From: an uncultured Caulobacterales bacterium
Lineage (GTDB): Bacteria; Pseudomonadota; Alphaproteobacteria; Caulobacterales; Caulobacteraceae
Reading direction: 5' to 3'
Assembly: GCA_903862425.1 (NCBI GenBank)
Contig: CAIOYC010000009.1
Span: 1 to 64,000 of the forward strand
DNA: 64,000 nt
Of the stretch, positions 26,773 to 36,520 are shown piece after piece. The position numbers were made by a program, and so were the translations under genes. Numbering within the stretch: position 1 is the first letter of the stretch; the number at the start of each line of letters is the position of its first letter. The notes under the pieces were generated by a model. That model searched no databases and had not been told where the DNA came from. It worked only from the letters and a program-made list of their open reading frames with translations.

Positions 26773-29726
26773 CAGAACTTGGCCTTCACGGCGAGATAGA
26801 AGCGCCGGCCGATCAGGTCATAGGTGTATAGGTCCGTCGCCTGGTTGCCGACCACGTTGTCGTAGAGCAGCGGCGGAGCCTTGTCGGCGAGGTTGAGGAT
26901 ACCGCCCCTCAGCTCCAGCGTCTTGTTGACCTTCCACACCGCGTCGAGGTCGAAGTAGCTGACGGACGGAACGCCGTGCGCCGTGCCTCCCGATCCGATA
27001 TTGGTCGCGTTGGCCATGGCGTCGAGGTAGCGCCAACGCACGCTGGTCTGCAACGGCCCCACCTGCCAGGCCGCCGAACTCGTCGCCTTCCACTTCGGGT
27101 GCGCGTCGGCGTACTGGTCGATCTGGGTGTTGCCGATGGTGCCCGCGTAGTCGAGCGTCGTCCCACCGGCCAGGGTCTGGATGTCGAAGCTGTCGAGATA
27201 GGTGGTGAGGAGGCTGAGGTTGACCCGCCCGAACTTGCTGTTCAGGCCGAGGGCGTCGAGGGGAATGGACCAGTCGACCTGGAAGTCCACGCCCGATGTG
27301 CTGTAGCCGCCGAGGTTCAATTCCGGGTTGGCGATGCTGTTGATCTGACCGGTGCCGGTGTCCCGCGTGATCAGGCTGCAATAATAGTTGCTATTGCTGA
27401 ATGTCGGGTTGGTCGCCGCGCTGAAGCACTGCGAAGCCGCCACGGTGTTGGTAACGAGGCCGATCGCGTGGTCGAGCTTGATCTTGTAGTAATCGATCGA
27501 GGCGGATAGGCGCGAGAACAGCGGGTTGCTGAACCGCGACTGCAGCACGATGCCGACGGAGTAGGTGTCGGAGGACTCCGGCTGCAGGTCGGGATTGCCC
27601 TTGGTGGCGAAGGGCGTGCGCGCCAGGATGTTGGTGAAGCTGTCGACGATATTGGTCGGTACGCCCTGCGCCAGACACAGCGCCCGAACCTGGCTGGCGA
27701 TTGACGAGCTCGCTGCACGATAGGCGCCCTTGATGTCGCAAGGATCACCCGAGCCGATCAGGCCGGCCGGGCCGAGGGCAAGCTGGCCTACGCCTGAGGC
27801 GGTATAGAGCTCACCGACGCTCGGAGCACGAGTGGCGCGGGCGTAACCGCCGCGCAAACCAAGGAAGTCGAGTACCTTCCAGTCGAAATCAGCTTTGTAG
27901 GTGCTGACCCCACCTACTGTGTTGTAGTCCGACCAGCGATAGCCGAGGTCCAGATTGATCGCCTTGGCGAAGGGCAGATCGCGCACGACGGGCACAAGCA
28001 GCTCGCCATAGAGTTCATAGGCGTCTTCCGCTCCCGACGAAGCTTGGACCGAGGCGTAGTTGGTCAGCTCTCCGGTTTGAATCAGCGAGTCGGGTGCGAA
28101 ATCATAGCTGTTGCGCCGATAGTCCGCGCCAGCGGCGAAGCGAAGGTCGCCGGCGGGCAAGGTGAGGAACTTGCCCTGTACATCCAGCTCGACAATGCGC
28201 TGTTCGAGGACCGTTTCGTTACGGGCCCGCCGATTTATGTAGTTGATACAGCTTTGCGACAGGGCGCGCACGCCGAACGGGTTGAAGCCACCGGTGCACA
28301 GGCTTGCTCCGCCGTCGGGAGCCTGTAACAGCCGGTTCACCGCATCGGCGCTTTCGTAGTTGATCTCAGTGGCGTCGTATTGGGTGCGACCGAAGGTGGC
28401 GTAGGCGTTCCAGCCGATATCCATGAAGTCGATCTTGCCGTTGGCGCCGGCGGTGATCTGATAAACATTGTAGTCATCCTGCTCGCCGCGATCGCCGACC
28501 ATGCCCATGACCTGGGAAGTGGCGAAATTCGCCGTTGGGTTAGGACGCGACGCCAACAGGGTCGCAAGGTCAGCCGGGATAAAGGGATTGGTCACCGGGA
28601 TGCTGAGCAGGCGACTGGGGGCGGTGCCCGTCACAGCTGGTAGCCCCTGCGTCGTAACGCGATAGTTGGTGTAAAGGCCGTCCAGATAGACGTTTATCTT
28701 ATTGGTCAGCGCATAGTCGGTGTGAGCAATGAGGCTGTAGCGCTGCAACGGCGTCTGAGCCAGAAACGCATCGGACGAGGACTCATAGACGCTGCCGTTG
28801 TAAATCTTGAACGGCGTTGCGGTGGAGCCTTTGTAGTTGATCGCCCCGGTCTGGGTGAACAGGGTGCCATCGGTGTTGAACGACAGGACCGCGGTATTCT
28901 TGACCGTCCCCGCCGCCACGCCGTATTTTGCGAAGATCGAATTGATGGCCGCCTGGCTGGGCAGGTTGCTGGCGTTGGCTGTGAGGTTCGAAGACCGCAA
29001 GGTCGCGGCCAAGGCCTGACCGGTGAGATAGGAACGATCGATGAAGGCGACCGAGTCGCGATTGGCGTAGTCAAGGGCGATATAGCCGTTCCCTCGGCCC
29101 TCGGCGAAGTCTGAGCCCAGGGTCAGGGTGACGCTCTGGGTCTGTCCGTCGCCCACATCGGTCGAGCCATACTGGGCATCGACTTCGGCGCCGGTGAAAT
29201 GTTTCTTCAGCTTGAGGTTCACCACCCCGGCGATGGCGTCCGACCCGTAAACCGAGGACGCACCGCCCGTGATTACCTCCACATTGTCGATGAGCGCGGT
29301 GGGGATGATGTTCAGATCGACCGAGCCGTCGGGATTGGAAGGCTGCACCCGGCGCCCATCGATGAGCACGAGCGTCCGCTGCTGACCGATGCCGCGCAGG
29401 TCCACGTTGGCCTGACCGCCGCGCGCGGTGAAGTTGGCGCTGGCGCCCGCCGAGGCCGTGACTTGAGGAAGTTGATTCAGGCTGTTCTCTAGGGTGGTGG
29501 ACCCGGACGCGGCCACGGCGGCTGCGCCGACCGTGACAATAGGCGTGTCAGACACGTAGTCGCGCCGCGTAATGCGCGAGCCGGTCACCACGATTTCCTG
29601 CGCGGCGGCCGGCGCTGGTACTGAAGCGGCCTCAGTCTGCGCAACAGCGGACGACGCCCAAGTCGTCGCAATAGCGGCGCCGCAGAACAACAGGGCGCGA
29701 CGTTGGCCAAGGCCATGCATTTTCAT
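26772..29726 (-). CDS. TonB-dependent outer-membrane receptor
   Basis: A 984-residue receptor. The signal peptide ends around SSAVAQ; the plug domain starts at EIVVTGSRITRRDYVSDTP and contains LVLIDGRRVQPSNPDG and VEVITGGASSVYGSDAIAGVVNL. The 22-strand barrel ends with an aromatic Phe (VKAKF), as expected for outer-membrane insertion. ATG 29726 follows GGAGG; the frame is open 16 codons upstream. Coupled to the MFS carrier downstream. The ligand is unknown; context points to the substrate of the 20-24 kb enzymes. Confidence 0.95.
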   Translation of the reverse strand: MKMHGLGQRRALLFCGAAIATTWASSAVAQTEAASVPAPAAAQEIVVTGSRITRRDYVSDTPIVTVGAAAVAASGSTTLENSLNQLPQVTASAGASANFTARGGQANVDLRGIGQQRTLVLIDGRRVQPSNPDGSVDLNIIPTALIDNVEVITGGASSVYGSDAIAGVVNLKLKKHFTGAEVDAQYGSTDVGDGQTQSVTLTLGSDFAEGRGNGYIALDYANRDSVAFIDRSYLTGQALAATLRSSNLTANASNLPSQAAINSIFAKYGVAAGTVKNTAVLSFNTDGTLFTQTGAINYKGSTATPFKIYNGSVYESSSDAFLAQTPLQRYSLIAHTDYALTNKINVYLDGLYTNYRVTTQGLPAVTGTAPSRLLSIPVTNPFIPADLATLLASRPNPTANFATSQVMGMVGDRGEQDDYNVYQITAGANGKIDFMDIGWNAYATFGRTQYDATEINYESADAVNRLLQAPDGGASLCTGGFNPFGVRALSQSCINYINRRARNETVLEQRIVELDVQGKFLTLPAGDLRFAAGADYRRNSYDFAPDSLIQTGELTNYASVQASSGAEDAYELYGELLVPVVRDLPFAKAINLDLGYRWSDYNTVGGVSTYKADFDWKVLDFLGLRGGYARATRAPSVGELYTASGVGQLALGPAGLIGSGDPCDIKGAYRAASSSIASQVRALCLAQGVPTNIVDSFTNILARTPFATKGNPDLQPESSDTYSVGIVLQSRFSNPLFSRLSASIDYYKIKLDHAIGLVTNTVAASQCFSAATNPTFSNSNYYCSLITRDTGTGQINSIANPELNLGGYSTSGVDFQVDWSIPLDALGLNSKFGRVNLSLLTTYLDSFDIQTLAGGTTLDYAGTIGNTQIDQYADAHPKWKATSSAAWQVGPLQTSVRWRYLDAMANATNIGSGGTAHGVPSVSYFDLDAVWKVNKTLELRGGILNLADKAPPLLYDNVVGNQATDLYTYDLIGRRFYLAVKAKF

Positions 29727-30487
29727 AAAACCTCCCCATGCGGATTGACCGCTCGTTAGCGGGCGAGCCCGCAAGCGCTCATCGCACGGGTCACATTTTA
29801 GGGCAAGATTTTATTATAATCTGTCTCATGCTGGCGGACCCGCGACGAGGGGAGCGCCGAAGTGGGTTGCATAGCGTTCGGCCCAGATGATGCGTCCGGC
29901 AACCTCCCGTTCGCCTTAAGGACGGCATTGACTTCTCCAGTGTTAGAGCGCCGACAGTTCTGCTCTACCGTGGACTCACGGAACTGCGGCTTTGATCGTC
30001 TCCCAAGCGCCGCACGCGGAACCAATTCAAAACCTGCTGAGGGACGTAAGCCGCCGGGAGTTCGGCCCTCGTTTGAGCGTCCAGCGACTCGGAGTTCGGA
30101 TAAGCTGATCGCAATCAGCCTCTGAGGCTCGCAAGGCACGCTAATCTGAATTGAATATCGCCATCGATATCAGCACGTTTCCTTGGAAGCCTTGCTGACC
30201 AGCCAGGCGGGAGAGCGCATGTCGCGGATCGCGCGCTGTCCGTTCTCGCCCATCGGGATAACCGGGACCGCAGTTTAGGACGAGGTGTGCGGAGCGGGTG
30301 AAACTGACTGGACGTCGCGGTAGAAGCGTGGCGATGCGACCGCCATGCGGTGGAAGCAGAGAAGGTGACCGAAGCCACCTTCACCTTCGTCGCTATTGGC
30401 GCGGATCTGCAGCCCCGCGCCCTGCCGACACTGTAGCCGGATAGCGCCCGCCCGAAAGGCGCGCGCCAATGCGCTCGCGGCTCGCCC
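29727..30487. other. Intergenic region, no supported gene
   Basis: About 760 bases upstream of the TonB receptor and downstream of the sulfatase-like gene. It holds the operator palindrome at 29806. Open frames at 29798-30139 and 30115-30384 (minus) show no known motif. Around 30354-30388 GAAGGTG and CACCTTC form a small inverted repeat that could help terminate the receptor-side or sulfatase-side transcript. Confidence 0.4.
29806..29822. promoter_or_regulatory. Operator palindrome, receptor copy
   Basis: AGATTTTATTATAATCT, an imperfect palindrome identical in 16 of 17 positions to the reverse reading of the core (20279-20295) of the site before the lyase operon. It lies 80 bases upstream of the receptor start codon, the expected place for an operator, and links receptor plus MFS carrier to the lyase operon. 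Confidence 0.68.
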
Positions 30488-32440
30488 TTATCGTGCCGTG
30501 ACGATCGGAAAGTTAGCTCGGGGTTTTTCCAGCAGAGTTAGGAACTTTACGAAGGCGCCGGGCTGGCCGCTAATTTTCGCCGCGCCGCTCGCGACCTTGG
30601 GCGCGAGCGATACCCCGCCCAGGAGGCTGGCCATGAAGTCGGCCCGATTGACGGTAAGGGTGGCGTCGACCGGCCCTGGGGCCGGGATCGGTCGATGGAT
30701 CAGTACCCCGTTCTTGATCGTCACATAGGTCTGCTCGCCCCGATCGGGGAAGACGAACTCGAGTTTTAGATCGACGTCCGCCGCCTTGACCCCGTCCAGT
30801 CGGACCGCCATCAGATCGAACAGCTCGGCGGTGGAAAGCGCCGCCGCGAGGCCCGAAGCGGACGCGCCCTTGGCCTGGAAGGGACCGCTTTCTAGCTCGC
30901 TGGCGGCCGACAGGTACATGTTCCGCCAGAGCGAATTTTCCGTCTGATAGCCAAGCTGGTCATAGCAGCGCGCCAAGAGCGCCGTGGCCGCTTTGTCTTC
31001 CGGCGCGGCGAACACGAGGCGGTTGAGGAGTTCGGCCGCCCAGGTGTAGTCGCCCTCGTCGAACGCCCGCTGCGCAAGGCTTAGAACCTTCACGCCGCCG
31101 CCCATCGCCGCCACATATTTGCGCCCGGCGTCCGCAGGGGGAAGCGGCGCGAGATGTACGGGATTGGCGTCGTACCAGCCCATATAATACTGGTAGACGG
31201 CGCGGCTGTTGAAGCTCAAGGACCCGTAATAGGGTCGGTCATACCATTCCTTGGCAAGGGCCGGCGGCAGGGTCAGGGCCGCGGCGATCTCATCGCCGTT
31301 CAGACCGTCGTTCATCAGCCGGACGGTCTGGTCGTGCAGATAGGCGTAGTAGTCGCGCTGCTTGCCGAGATATTCGCGGATATAGGCCGAGCCGAACCGC
31401 GGCCAGCCATGGCTGGTGATCAGGACAGTGCTGTCGCCAAAGCGGTCCAGCGCCTCGGTCAGATCGTCGGCCCAGGTCTTGGCGTCGCGCACCAGCGCGC
31501 CGCGGGGCGTCAGGATATTGTGCTGGGTGGCGTTGGCGTTCTCGGCCATGTCGACGATCCGCCAGTCGGGAAAGTCGATGTTCATCTCCACCGGCGCTTC
31601 GGTACCGCGTGTGAACTCGAACACCATGCGTACGCCGTCCACGACCAGGGTCTCGCCAGCCGGATCGATCTCGCGATTGGGCGCGATCAGCGACGCGGTG
31701 CCGGAGGCCAGGCCCGGCCCGATGCCGGAGTTCAACTGACCGAGGGCGCTCTTGGGCAGCGCCACCCCGAACTGGTAGACCGCGCGGCGCTGCATCGCCG
31801 GTCCGGCGATAATGTTCTCGCCGACCGCAGAGGCCATAAAGCCCTTGGGTGCGATTACCTGCACGCGCCCAGAAGCGGCGTCCTCGGCCGTAATCAGCCC
31901 GCCCGCCCCACCAAAATGATCGGCATGGGGATGGGTGTAGATCACCGCGTGGATCGGCCGCTTGCCGAGGGTTTCGTTGGCGAGATCTAAGGCGGCGCGC
32001 GCCGTTTCGGTCGAACCTAGGGTGTCGATGATGATCCAGCCGGTGTCGCCCTTCACAAAAGTGATGTTGGCCAGATCGAACCCGCGAACCTGCCAGATCC
32101 GATCGCTGACCTGGAACAGGCCCGACCTGGCCATCAGGCCAGCATGGCGCCAGAGGCTGGGATTGACCGTGCCCGGCGCCGGCCCCTTGAGGAAGTTGAA
32201 GGCGCCGAGATCCCAGACCGTGCGGCCATCGGCCGTTTTGATGAGCGGATCGCTCCGACCCGCGATAAAGCCATGAGCCGCAAAAGCCTCGTCCTGCGTA
32301 TCGCCCATCGGCGCCGCCGCCAAGGCGCGGGCCTGGCTGGTCAGGGTCTCGGGTGAGGGGGGCTCGCTCGCCTCTGTCGCCGTCGCCGTCGCCAGAGCGA
32401 AGGTCATGCCGAGCAGGGTCGCCAAGGTAGGGAGGTGCAT
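30488..32440 (-). CDS. Exported alkyl-sulfatase-like metallo-beta-lactamase-fold hydrolase
   Basis: A 650-residue SdsA1-type enzyme (Pseudomonas SdsA1 is of similar size). A signal peptide is at the N-terminus (FALATATATEASE). The zinc motif THPHADHFGG and the following MAENANATQHNILTPRGALV are the family metal ligands. After the catalytic domain come a helical dimerisation region (PADAGRKYVAAMGGGVKVLSLAQRAFDEGDYTWAAELLNRLVF) and a C-terminal SCP2-like domain (IKNGVLIHRP, LTVNRADFMASLLGG). It probably hydrolyses primary or secondary alkyl sulfates in the periplasm. ATG 32440 begins the signal peptide; the frame is open 138 codons upstream without similarity. Confidence 0.92.
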   Translation of the reverse strand: MHLPTLATLLGMTFALATATATEASEPPSPETLTSQARALAAAPMGDTQDEAFAAHGFIAGRSDPLIKTADGRTVWDLGAFNFLKGPAPGTVNPSLWRHAGLMARSGLFQVSDRIWQVRGFDLANITFVKGDTGWIIIDTLGSTETARAALDLANETLGKRPIHAVIYTHPHADHFGGAGGLITAEDAASGRVQVIAPKGFMASAVGENIIAGPAMQRRAVYQFGVALPKSALGQLNSGIGPGLASGTASLIAPNREIDPAGETLVVDGVRMVFEFTRGTEAPVEMNIDFPDWRIVDMAENANATQHNILTPRGALVRDAKTWADDLTEALDRFGDSTVLITSHGWPRFGSAYIREYLGKQRDYYAYLHDQTVRLMNDGLNGDEIAAALTLPPALAKEWYDRPYYGSLSFNSRAVYQYYMGWYDANPVHLAPLPPADAGRKYVAAMGGGVKVLSLAQRAFDEGDYTWAAELLNRLVFAAPEDKAATALLARCYDQLGYQTENSLWRNMYLSAASELESGPFQAKGASASGLAAALSTAELFDLMAVRLDGVKAADVDLKLEFVFPDRGEQTYVTIKNGVLIHRPIPAPGPVDATLTVNRADFMASLLGGVSLAPKVASGAAKISGQPGAFVKFLTLLEKPRANFPIVTAR

Positions 32441-32515
32441 TCGATCACTCCGTGTCGATGTCCGATCATAGGCGCGGGCGCGACAGCAGATTGGGACTTG
32501 AGTTACAGTTGATGC

Positions 32516-33202
32516 ATGAGCGTCCAACCCGCCTATGTCGCACTGCTCGAACGGTCCTTGTGGCTGGCGCCGGACGGAGCCGAACTCGCCCCGCGCCTGC
32601 TGCAAGCTGGGCGGCTGATCCATCGGGACGCCGGCGCCTGGGTCCACGGGGAGGGGGATCTCGCCGGCGGGTTGCTGGTCGTCCTTGAGGGAACGCTGGA
32701 TCTTTTCTGCCACGGAATAGGCGAGCGTCAGGTCCGGATCGGTCAACTCGGGGCCGGCGCGGCCATCGGTCAGAGCGTGCGTCTGGGAGGCGGCCCGCGC
32801 CTCGTCACCGCCGTCGCGGGCGCGCCCAGCGTGATCCTGGTGGTCCCCGACCAAGCGCTTTCACAGATCGCGCTCCACCAGCCCCAGATCTGGCGGGCGG
32901 TGGCGACCCTGCTCTATGGGCAGCTCCGTTATGCGCTGCAGGCCCAGGCCGACCTCTTAACGCTTCCTCCACTGCAGCGCATCGCCGCGCGGCTAGTGGA
33001 GGCGTCGCGGGTTCACCCGGTCGACGATTGGCTGCGGCTTAGCCAGCAGGCGCTCGGCGAGATGACCGGGCTGACCCGCAAGACCACAAACCGGGTGTTG
33101 AAACAGCTGACGGACCAAGGCGTCCTGGCCCTTGGCTATCGCCAGATCGTCGTGCGCGATGCGGACAAACTCTTGGATATCGCCCGGCGCCAAACAGGCT
33201 GA
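32516..33202 (+). CDS. Crp/Fnr-family transcriptional regulator
   Basis: A 228-residue regulator with an N-terminal cyclic-nucleotide-binding-like barrel (GAWVHGEGDLAGGLLVVLEGTLDLF) and a C-terminal helix-turn-helix (LGEMTGLTRKTTNRVLKQLTDQGVL). The Cys residues used by FNR for an iron-sulfur cluster are absent and the cAMP-pocket signature is poor, so the effector is unknown. It is divergent from the sulfatase-like gene with 75 bases between starts and probably controls it (inference). Confidence 0.91.
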   Translation: MSVQPAYVALLERSLWLAPDGAELAPRLLQAGRLIHRDAGAWVHGEGDLAGGLLVVLEGTLDLFCHGIGERQVRIGQLGAGAAIGQSVRLGGGPRLVTAVAGAPSVILVVPDQALSQIALHQPQIWRAVATLLYGQLRYALQAQADLLTLPPLQRIAARLVEASRVHPVDDWLRLSQQALGEMTGLTRKTTNRVLKQLTDQGVLALGYRQIVVRDADKLLDIARRQTG

Positions 33203-34238
33203 CGCCTGCCGGCGCCATCAGCGCCAGCGATGTTAGTATGTAGGTTAACGTCAATTCCTGTGACGGCTTTCAGATTGCTTCTCGGCTGGATCAGCATGGA
33301 TCGCTTGTGGTTGCAGACGACGGGGTCGGCGGCGATGTCGCTATGGTCTCGTGGCGCCGATGTTCGGGCCATGGCTCGATGGCTCCGAGACCTCGCTACA
33401 TCTCTTGAGCCAGTGCCATCATCAACCATCTACTGCACGAGAGGCCGCCCCGGCCGCGGTTGTCGCGAGAAAGGCCCGCGCTTCGTCGGCTTAGCTTGGG
33501 CTGCTTCAATCCGCTCCGCAATATCATCCAGCGACCACAACCTCCACCATGTTGAGGGACCCGAACTCGCGCTTCAGCATGGCGAGCGAGGCTTCGTTGG
33601 TTCAGCCGGGGGCCTTGCCCACTGCCTTCATGTCGCTGATATGGAGACTAAGGGCCTTCAGCTTGCCGACACGAGAATCCGTCGGCGTCTCGCCACGGCC
33701 AATCTGGCGCTCGGCGTCAACCGACCAGCGCTTCGCTTCCTCGTAGTGAGGGCGTAAACTGGCGTAACCACGATGCGCCTTAACGACCTGAGTTATGAGA
33801 GAAAAATTCTGAAAATTCAATCGCATAAATTCTCTATTGCGCCCATGATGGACTGGACGGAGCGTTGAATCTTTTCAAATAGTTAGCCGGGCACGTGTGC
33901 ACGGATTGCACACGGATGTTCGCGTTCTCTTTCGCTTTCGGTCCCACGAGCGGACCGCCAAGGGCACTCGCCGGCCGCCAAGATGAAGCCGTACCTACGT
34001 CGAGGTGGCAGGACTTTCGCCCTGAGGGCCGGACCTTCGCTGATCGCCAGGACGGGCCACGAAACAGCCGCAGACCGTGACCCGCGGCATAATTCCTGAG
34101 TGTTCTTTGAGCGTGCAGCATCGCCAGGTTGAAACCGAGCGGCGTTCGGACCACAAATGGCGCGGGGCAAAATGACGATCAGGACGACGACCGTTTCTGT
34201 CGTGGCTAGGCCTTAGGACAAGCCGCTCGCGGAAACTC
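33203..34238. other. Left border of the defence island, gene remnants
   Basis: About 1,040 bases with no intact gene. It includes the integrase remnant at 33524-33826 and, in another minus frame at about 33430-33530, a short piece WSLDDIAERIEAAQ...KRGP. That piece resembles the end of small DNA-binding proteins and stops at TAG. Around 33780-33845 the DNA is locally AT-rich. No tRNA gene or clear attachment repeat was found. Confidence 0.5.
33524..33826 (-). pseudogene. Tyrosine-recombinase (integrase) N-terminal remnant
   Basis: The minus-strand reading contains EEAKRWSVDAERQIGRGE and then LSLHISDMKAVGKAPG, an in-frame TGA at 33602-33604, and TNEASLAMLKREFGSLNMVEV, followed by another stop. 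The joined sequence matches my recollection of the core-binding (SAM-like) domain of phage-type integrases, where HI.DM..VGKAPGRTK.A.L.MLKRE.G is usual. No catalytic domain (Arg, His, Tyr) follows. I read it as a decayed integrase marking the left edge of the island. A database search would be needed to confirm the family. Confidence 0.55.
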
Positions 34239-35948
34239 ATGCCGACCGCCCTGGATATCTCGATTGTGGAAACCCTCGCGCTCCTTGACGGCGCATTCAG
34301 CGAGCTTGCGGACGGAGTTGCGGAAGACGCCTATGCCGTGTGGCTGGGCGCTGGCATTTCTTTTGGCAAACTCGCGGCCCTGGCCGATCTTGCGGAAGAG
34401 GTGGTGGATCACCTGCGGGTGCGAATTGACCCTGGCGACCCGACTTGCCGGTGGAAGAACAGCCTGGACCGGATTCTCGGTCTCATGGGGCTAACACCCG
34501 ATGACTGGGCGAAGATCGACTACGGTAGCCCGATGGCCGCCTGGCCGGATCGCCAATCCATTCGAGCTCGGCTCGTCGTGCAATACGCGCGGATGCTGGA
34601 CCAGAATCCGGCGGGCGAGCGCGAGGACTACCTAGTGTGGAACGGCTTCGATGTGGTCGCGAAGTACGCCGACCCCACGACAGATCCAGGGCCGGAGCAC
34701 CTGGGGCTCGCGGCCCTGATTCTTGAGGGTGTGGCCTCCGATACGGCCAGCGCGAACTGGGACGGCCTTGTGGAGAAGGCCGTTGGGATTCTGGCAGGGG
34801 CAACAGCGAACGTCTTACAGGCGCGGGTCGTGCCGGCGGACGTGCAGAATAACCTTGCCCGCGCTCGGCTCTACAAGTTCCACGGCTGCGCGATCCTGGC
34901 TGGCGCAGACGCTGCTGTCTATCGCGAGCGGCTGGTGGGCCGCGCTTCGCAAATCCATGGTTGGCCGGACAAGAACCCGGTGATGGCCGGCAAACTGCTG
35001 GACCTGGCCATCTCCAAGCCCACTTTGATGCTCGGGCTTTCGGCCCAAGATACCAATATCCAGGGAATCTTCGTCGCGGCCGCCAAGCAGCTGCCTGCGA
35101 CATTCCCCACTCATCCGCCCGCAGTGGTGCTGTCTGAGGACAAGGTCGGTGTGGACCAGCGTAGCCTTCTCCAAAACTTCTACGCCAATGACTACAACGC
35201 AAGGTCCGGCGAGATCGAGGCCTCAGCCCTATTGCGGGCTTACGCCCGGGCGCTGTTGCCGGCGCTCTGGCTGCATGTCGTCTGCACCAAGCTGTCTGCG
35301 TTCATGGCGCAGGCTGCGCCAGGGCTCCCCGCGGGTGAGTTAGCTGATCTGCGCATCGCCTTGCGGCGGCTGCGGGATACGGGTGCGGCCGCGGCGGCGC
35401 CCGAAGAACACGAGGCCTTCATCCTTCAGGCGCTGGCCGTGGCCGGCCGCGCGATGAGCCTTTTCAGGGATGGTCGCACGCCGTCGGCCGGTGCGGGTCT
35501 CTACAGCCCTCTCACGATCCTCTCGGTCACCAAGTCGCTCGGCGACCCTACTCTGCCGAGTTCTGGCCTGCCGCAGCTGGGTTTGGGCATCGCCTTGCTA
35601 GGCCGCGGCGGCGCAGAAGGTCTGTGGACCTGCGCCATTGCCGATCCGGCCGAACCCAAATCAGGAGCTGTGACTGTCACTGGCGCAGGCCGAACGGCGG
35701 AAGTGTTCTTCGCGGCCAGCGCCCAGGCGGCGGCGCGCCTGACGATGGCAGGCCACGCGAGCCAGGATGACGATGCGGTCATCGTACACAGTCATGAGGT
35801 GCCGCCGGCCGCAGCGCGCACCCCGTCGGTGGCCCCCGGCCGCACGGGAAGGATCGGACTTCGCGAATTTAGCTTATCCTCACTGGCGGACCCAGCGACG
35901 AGTCTCGATGAGCTCCTGCTGAGGTTCAAAGCGGAGATGGCCCTGTGA
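34239..35948 (+). CDS. lmuA: SIR2-domain effector of a Lamassu-type system (LmuA-like)
   Basis: A 569-residue protein with an N-terminal SIR2-like NAD-binding fold: GAGIS at 37-41, the catalytic-loop Asn at Asn173 (ANWDG) and KFHG at 213-216. SIR2 domains in phage defence deplete NAD to stop infected cells. The second half has no motif that I recognise; it probably senses the partner or a phage signal. It overlaps the next gene by 4 bases (GTGA), and that gene overlaps an SMC-like ATPase in the same way. Effector, small protein and SMC ATPase in this order is the Lamassu arrangement, and a Sir2 effector subtype is known. Confidence 0.82.
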   Translation: MPTALDISIVETLALLDGAFSELADGVAEDAYAVWLGAGISFGKLAALADLAEEVVDHLRVRIDPGDPTCRWKNSLDRILGLMGLTPDDWAKIDYGSPMAAWPDRQSIRARLVVQYARMLDQNPAGEREDYLVWNGFDVVAKYADPTTDPGPEHLGLAALILEGVASDTASANWDGLVEKAVGILAGATANVLQARVVPADVQNNLARARLYKFHGCAILAGADAAVYRERLVGRASQIHGWPDKNPVMAGKLLDLAISKPTLMLGLSAQDTNIQGIFVAAAKQLPATFPTHPPAVVLSEDKVGVDQRSLLQNFYANDYNARSGEIEASALLRAYARALLPALWLHVVCTKLSAFMAQAAPGLPAGELADLRIALRRLRDTGAAAAAPEEHEAFILQALAVAGRAMSLFRDGRTPSAGAGLYSPLTILSVTKSLGDPTLPSSGLPQLGLGIALLGRGGAEGLWTCAIADPAEPKSGAVTVTGAGRTAEVFFAASAQAAARLTMAGHASQDDDAVIVHSHEVPPAAARTPSVAPGRTGRIGLREFSLSSLADPATSLDELLLRFKAEMAL

Positions 35949-36520
35949 CGGCGACGACCCCAGTCGAGCGGGTAGCTGAAACCCTGGAGGCCGCAGGATT
36001 CCGCCGCATGCCCGTCCCGTTCGTGATCGGCGGGCTTCAGGTCGAGGCGTCAGGCGCCTTCGTCGGCGCGGAGCCTTCGCCGGATCTCGTGGTGATCGGC
36101 GACACCGTGGCGCAAAGCCCTCCGCGGTTGCAGCAGATCATCGAGGGCGTCGGCCGGGCACTCGACATGATGTCGTCCCGCCGTCCGCTCACGCTGGTAC
36201 TTGTTGGTCCAAGACCGGGTTCGGCCGCACTCAGCGCAATGTCTCGCTACGCCCGGGTTCTTCCGGTTGGTGAGGTGGCGGACGAGGCGAGCCTGCGAAA
36301 TTGGCTGGCGGTGCTTCTTCCCTTGCAACTGCCAGAACCCCATGAAGCTGGCGGCGATACGGCGACCCTTGAACTCCTGGCGCGCGTGGAGAGTCCACTG
36401 GCCCGCGACCTCGTATCCTTTGCGGCTACCGGCGAAGAAGCCGTGGCAGAGCGTTTCCATGCGCTTGTCGACGAGCCTTTCGAAGACGAAGATCTTGTCG
36501 ATGGGGAGGACGCCCTGTGA
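35945..36520 (+). CDS. lmuC: Small middle subunit of the Lamassu-type operon (LmuC-like)
   Basis: A 191-residue, acidic protein starting with GTG inside the stop of the SIR2 gene and ending in a 4-base overlap with the ATPase gene. No catalytic motif is visible. The first 115 residues look like a mixed alpha/beta fold (ADPDLVVIGDTVAQSPP-like strands, LTLVLVGPRPG); the C-terminus is very acidic (PFEDEDLVDGEDAL). The assignment rests on position and size, since Lamassu operons have a protein of this size between effector and SMC ATPase. Confidence 0.72.
   Translation: MTATTPVERVAETLEAAGFRRMPVPFVIGGLQVEASGAFVGAEPSPDLVVIGDTVAQSPPRLQQIIEGVGRALDMMSSRRPLTLVLVGPRPGSAALSAMSRYARVLPVGEVADEASLRNWLAVLLPLQLPEPHEAGGDTATLELLARVESPLARDLVSFAATGEEAVAERFHALVDEPFEDEDLVDGEDAL

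Noticed and set aside
30115-30469. Small minus-strand frames between the receptor and the sulfatase-like gene
   Set aside because: No ribosome binding site, no motif, and overlapping alternatives of equal quality.
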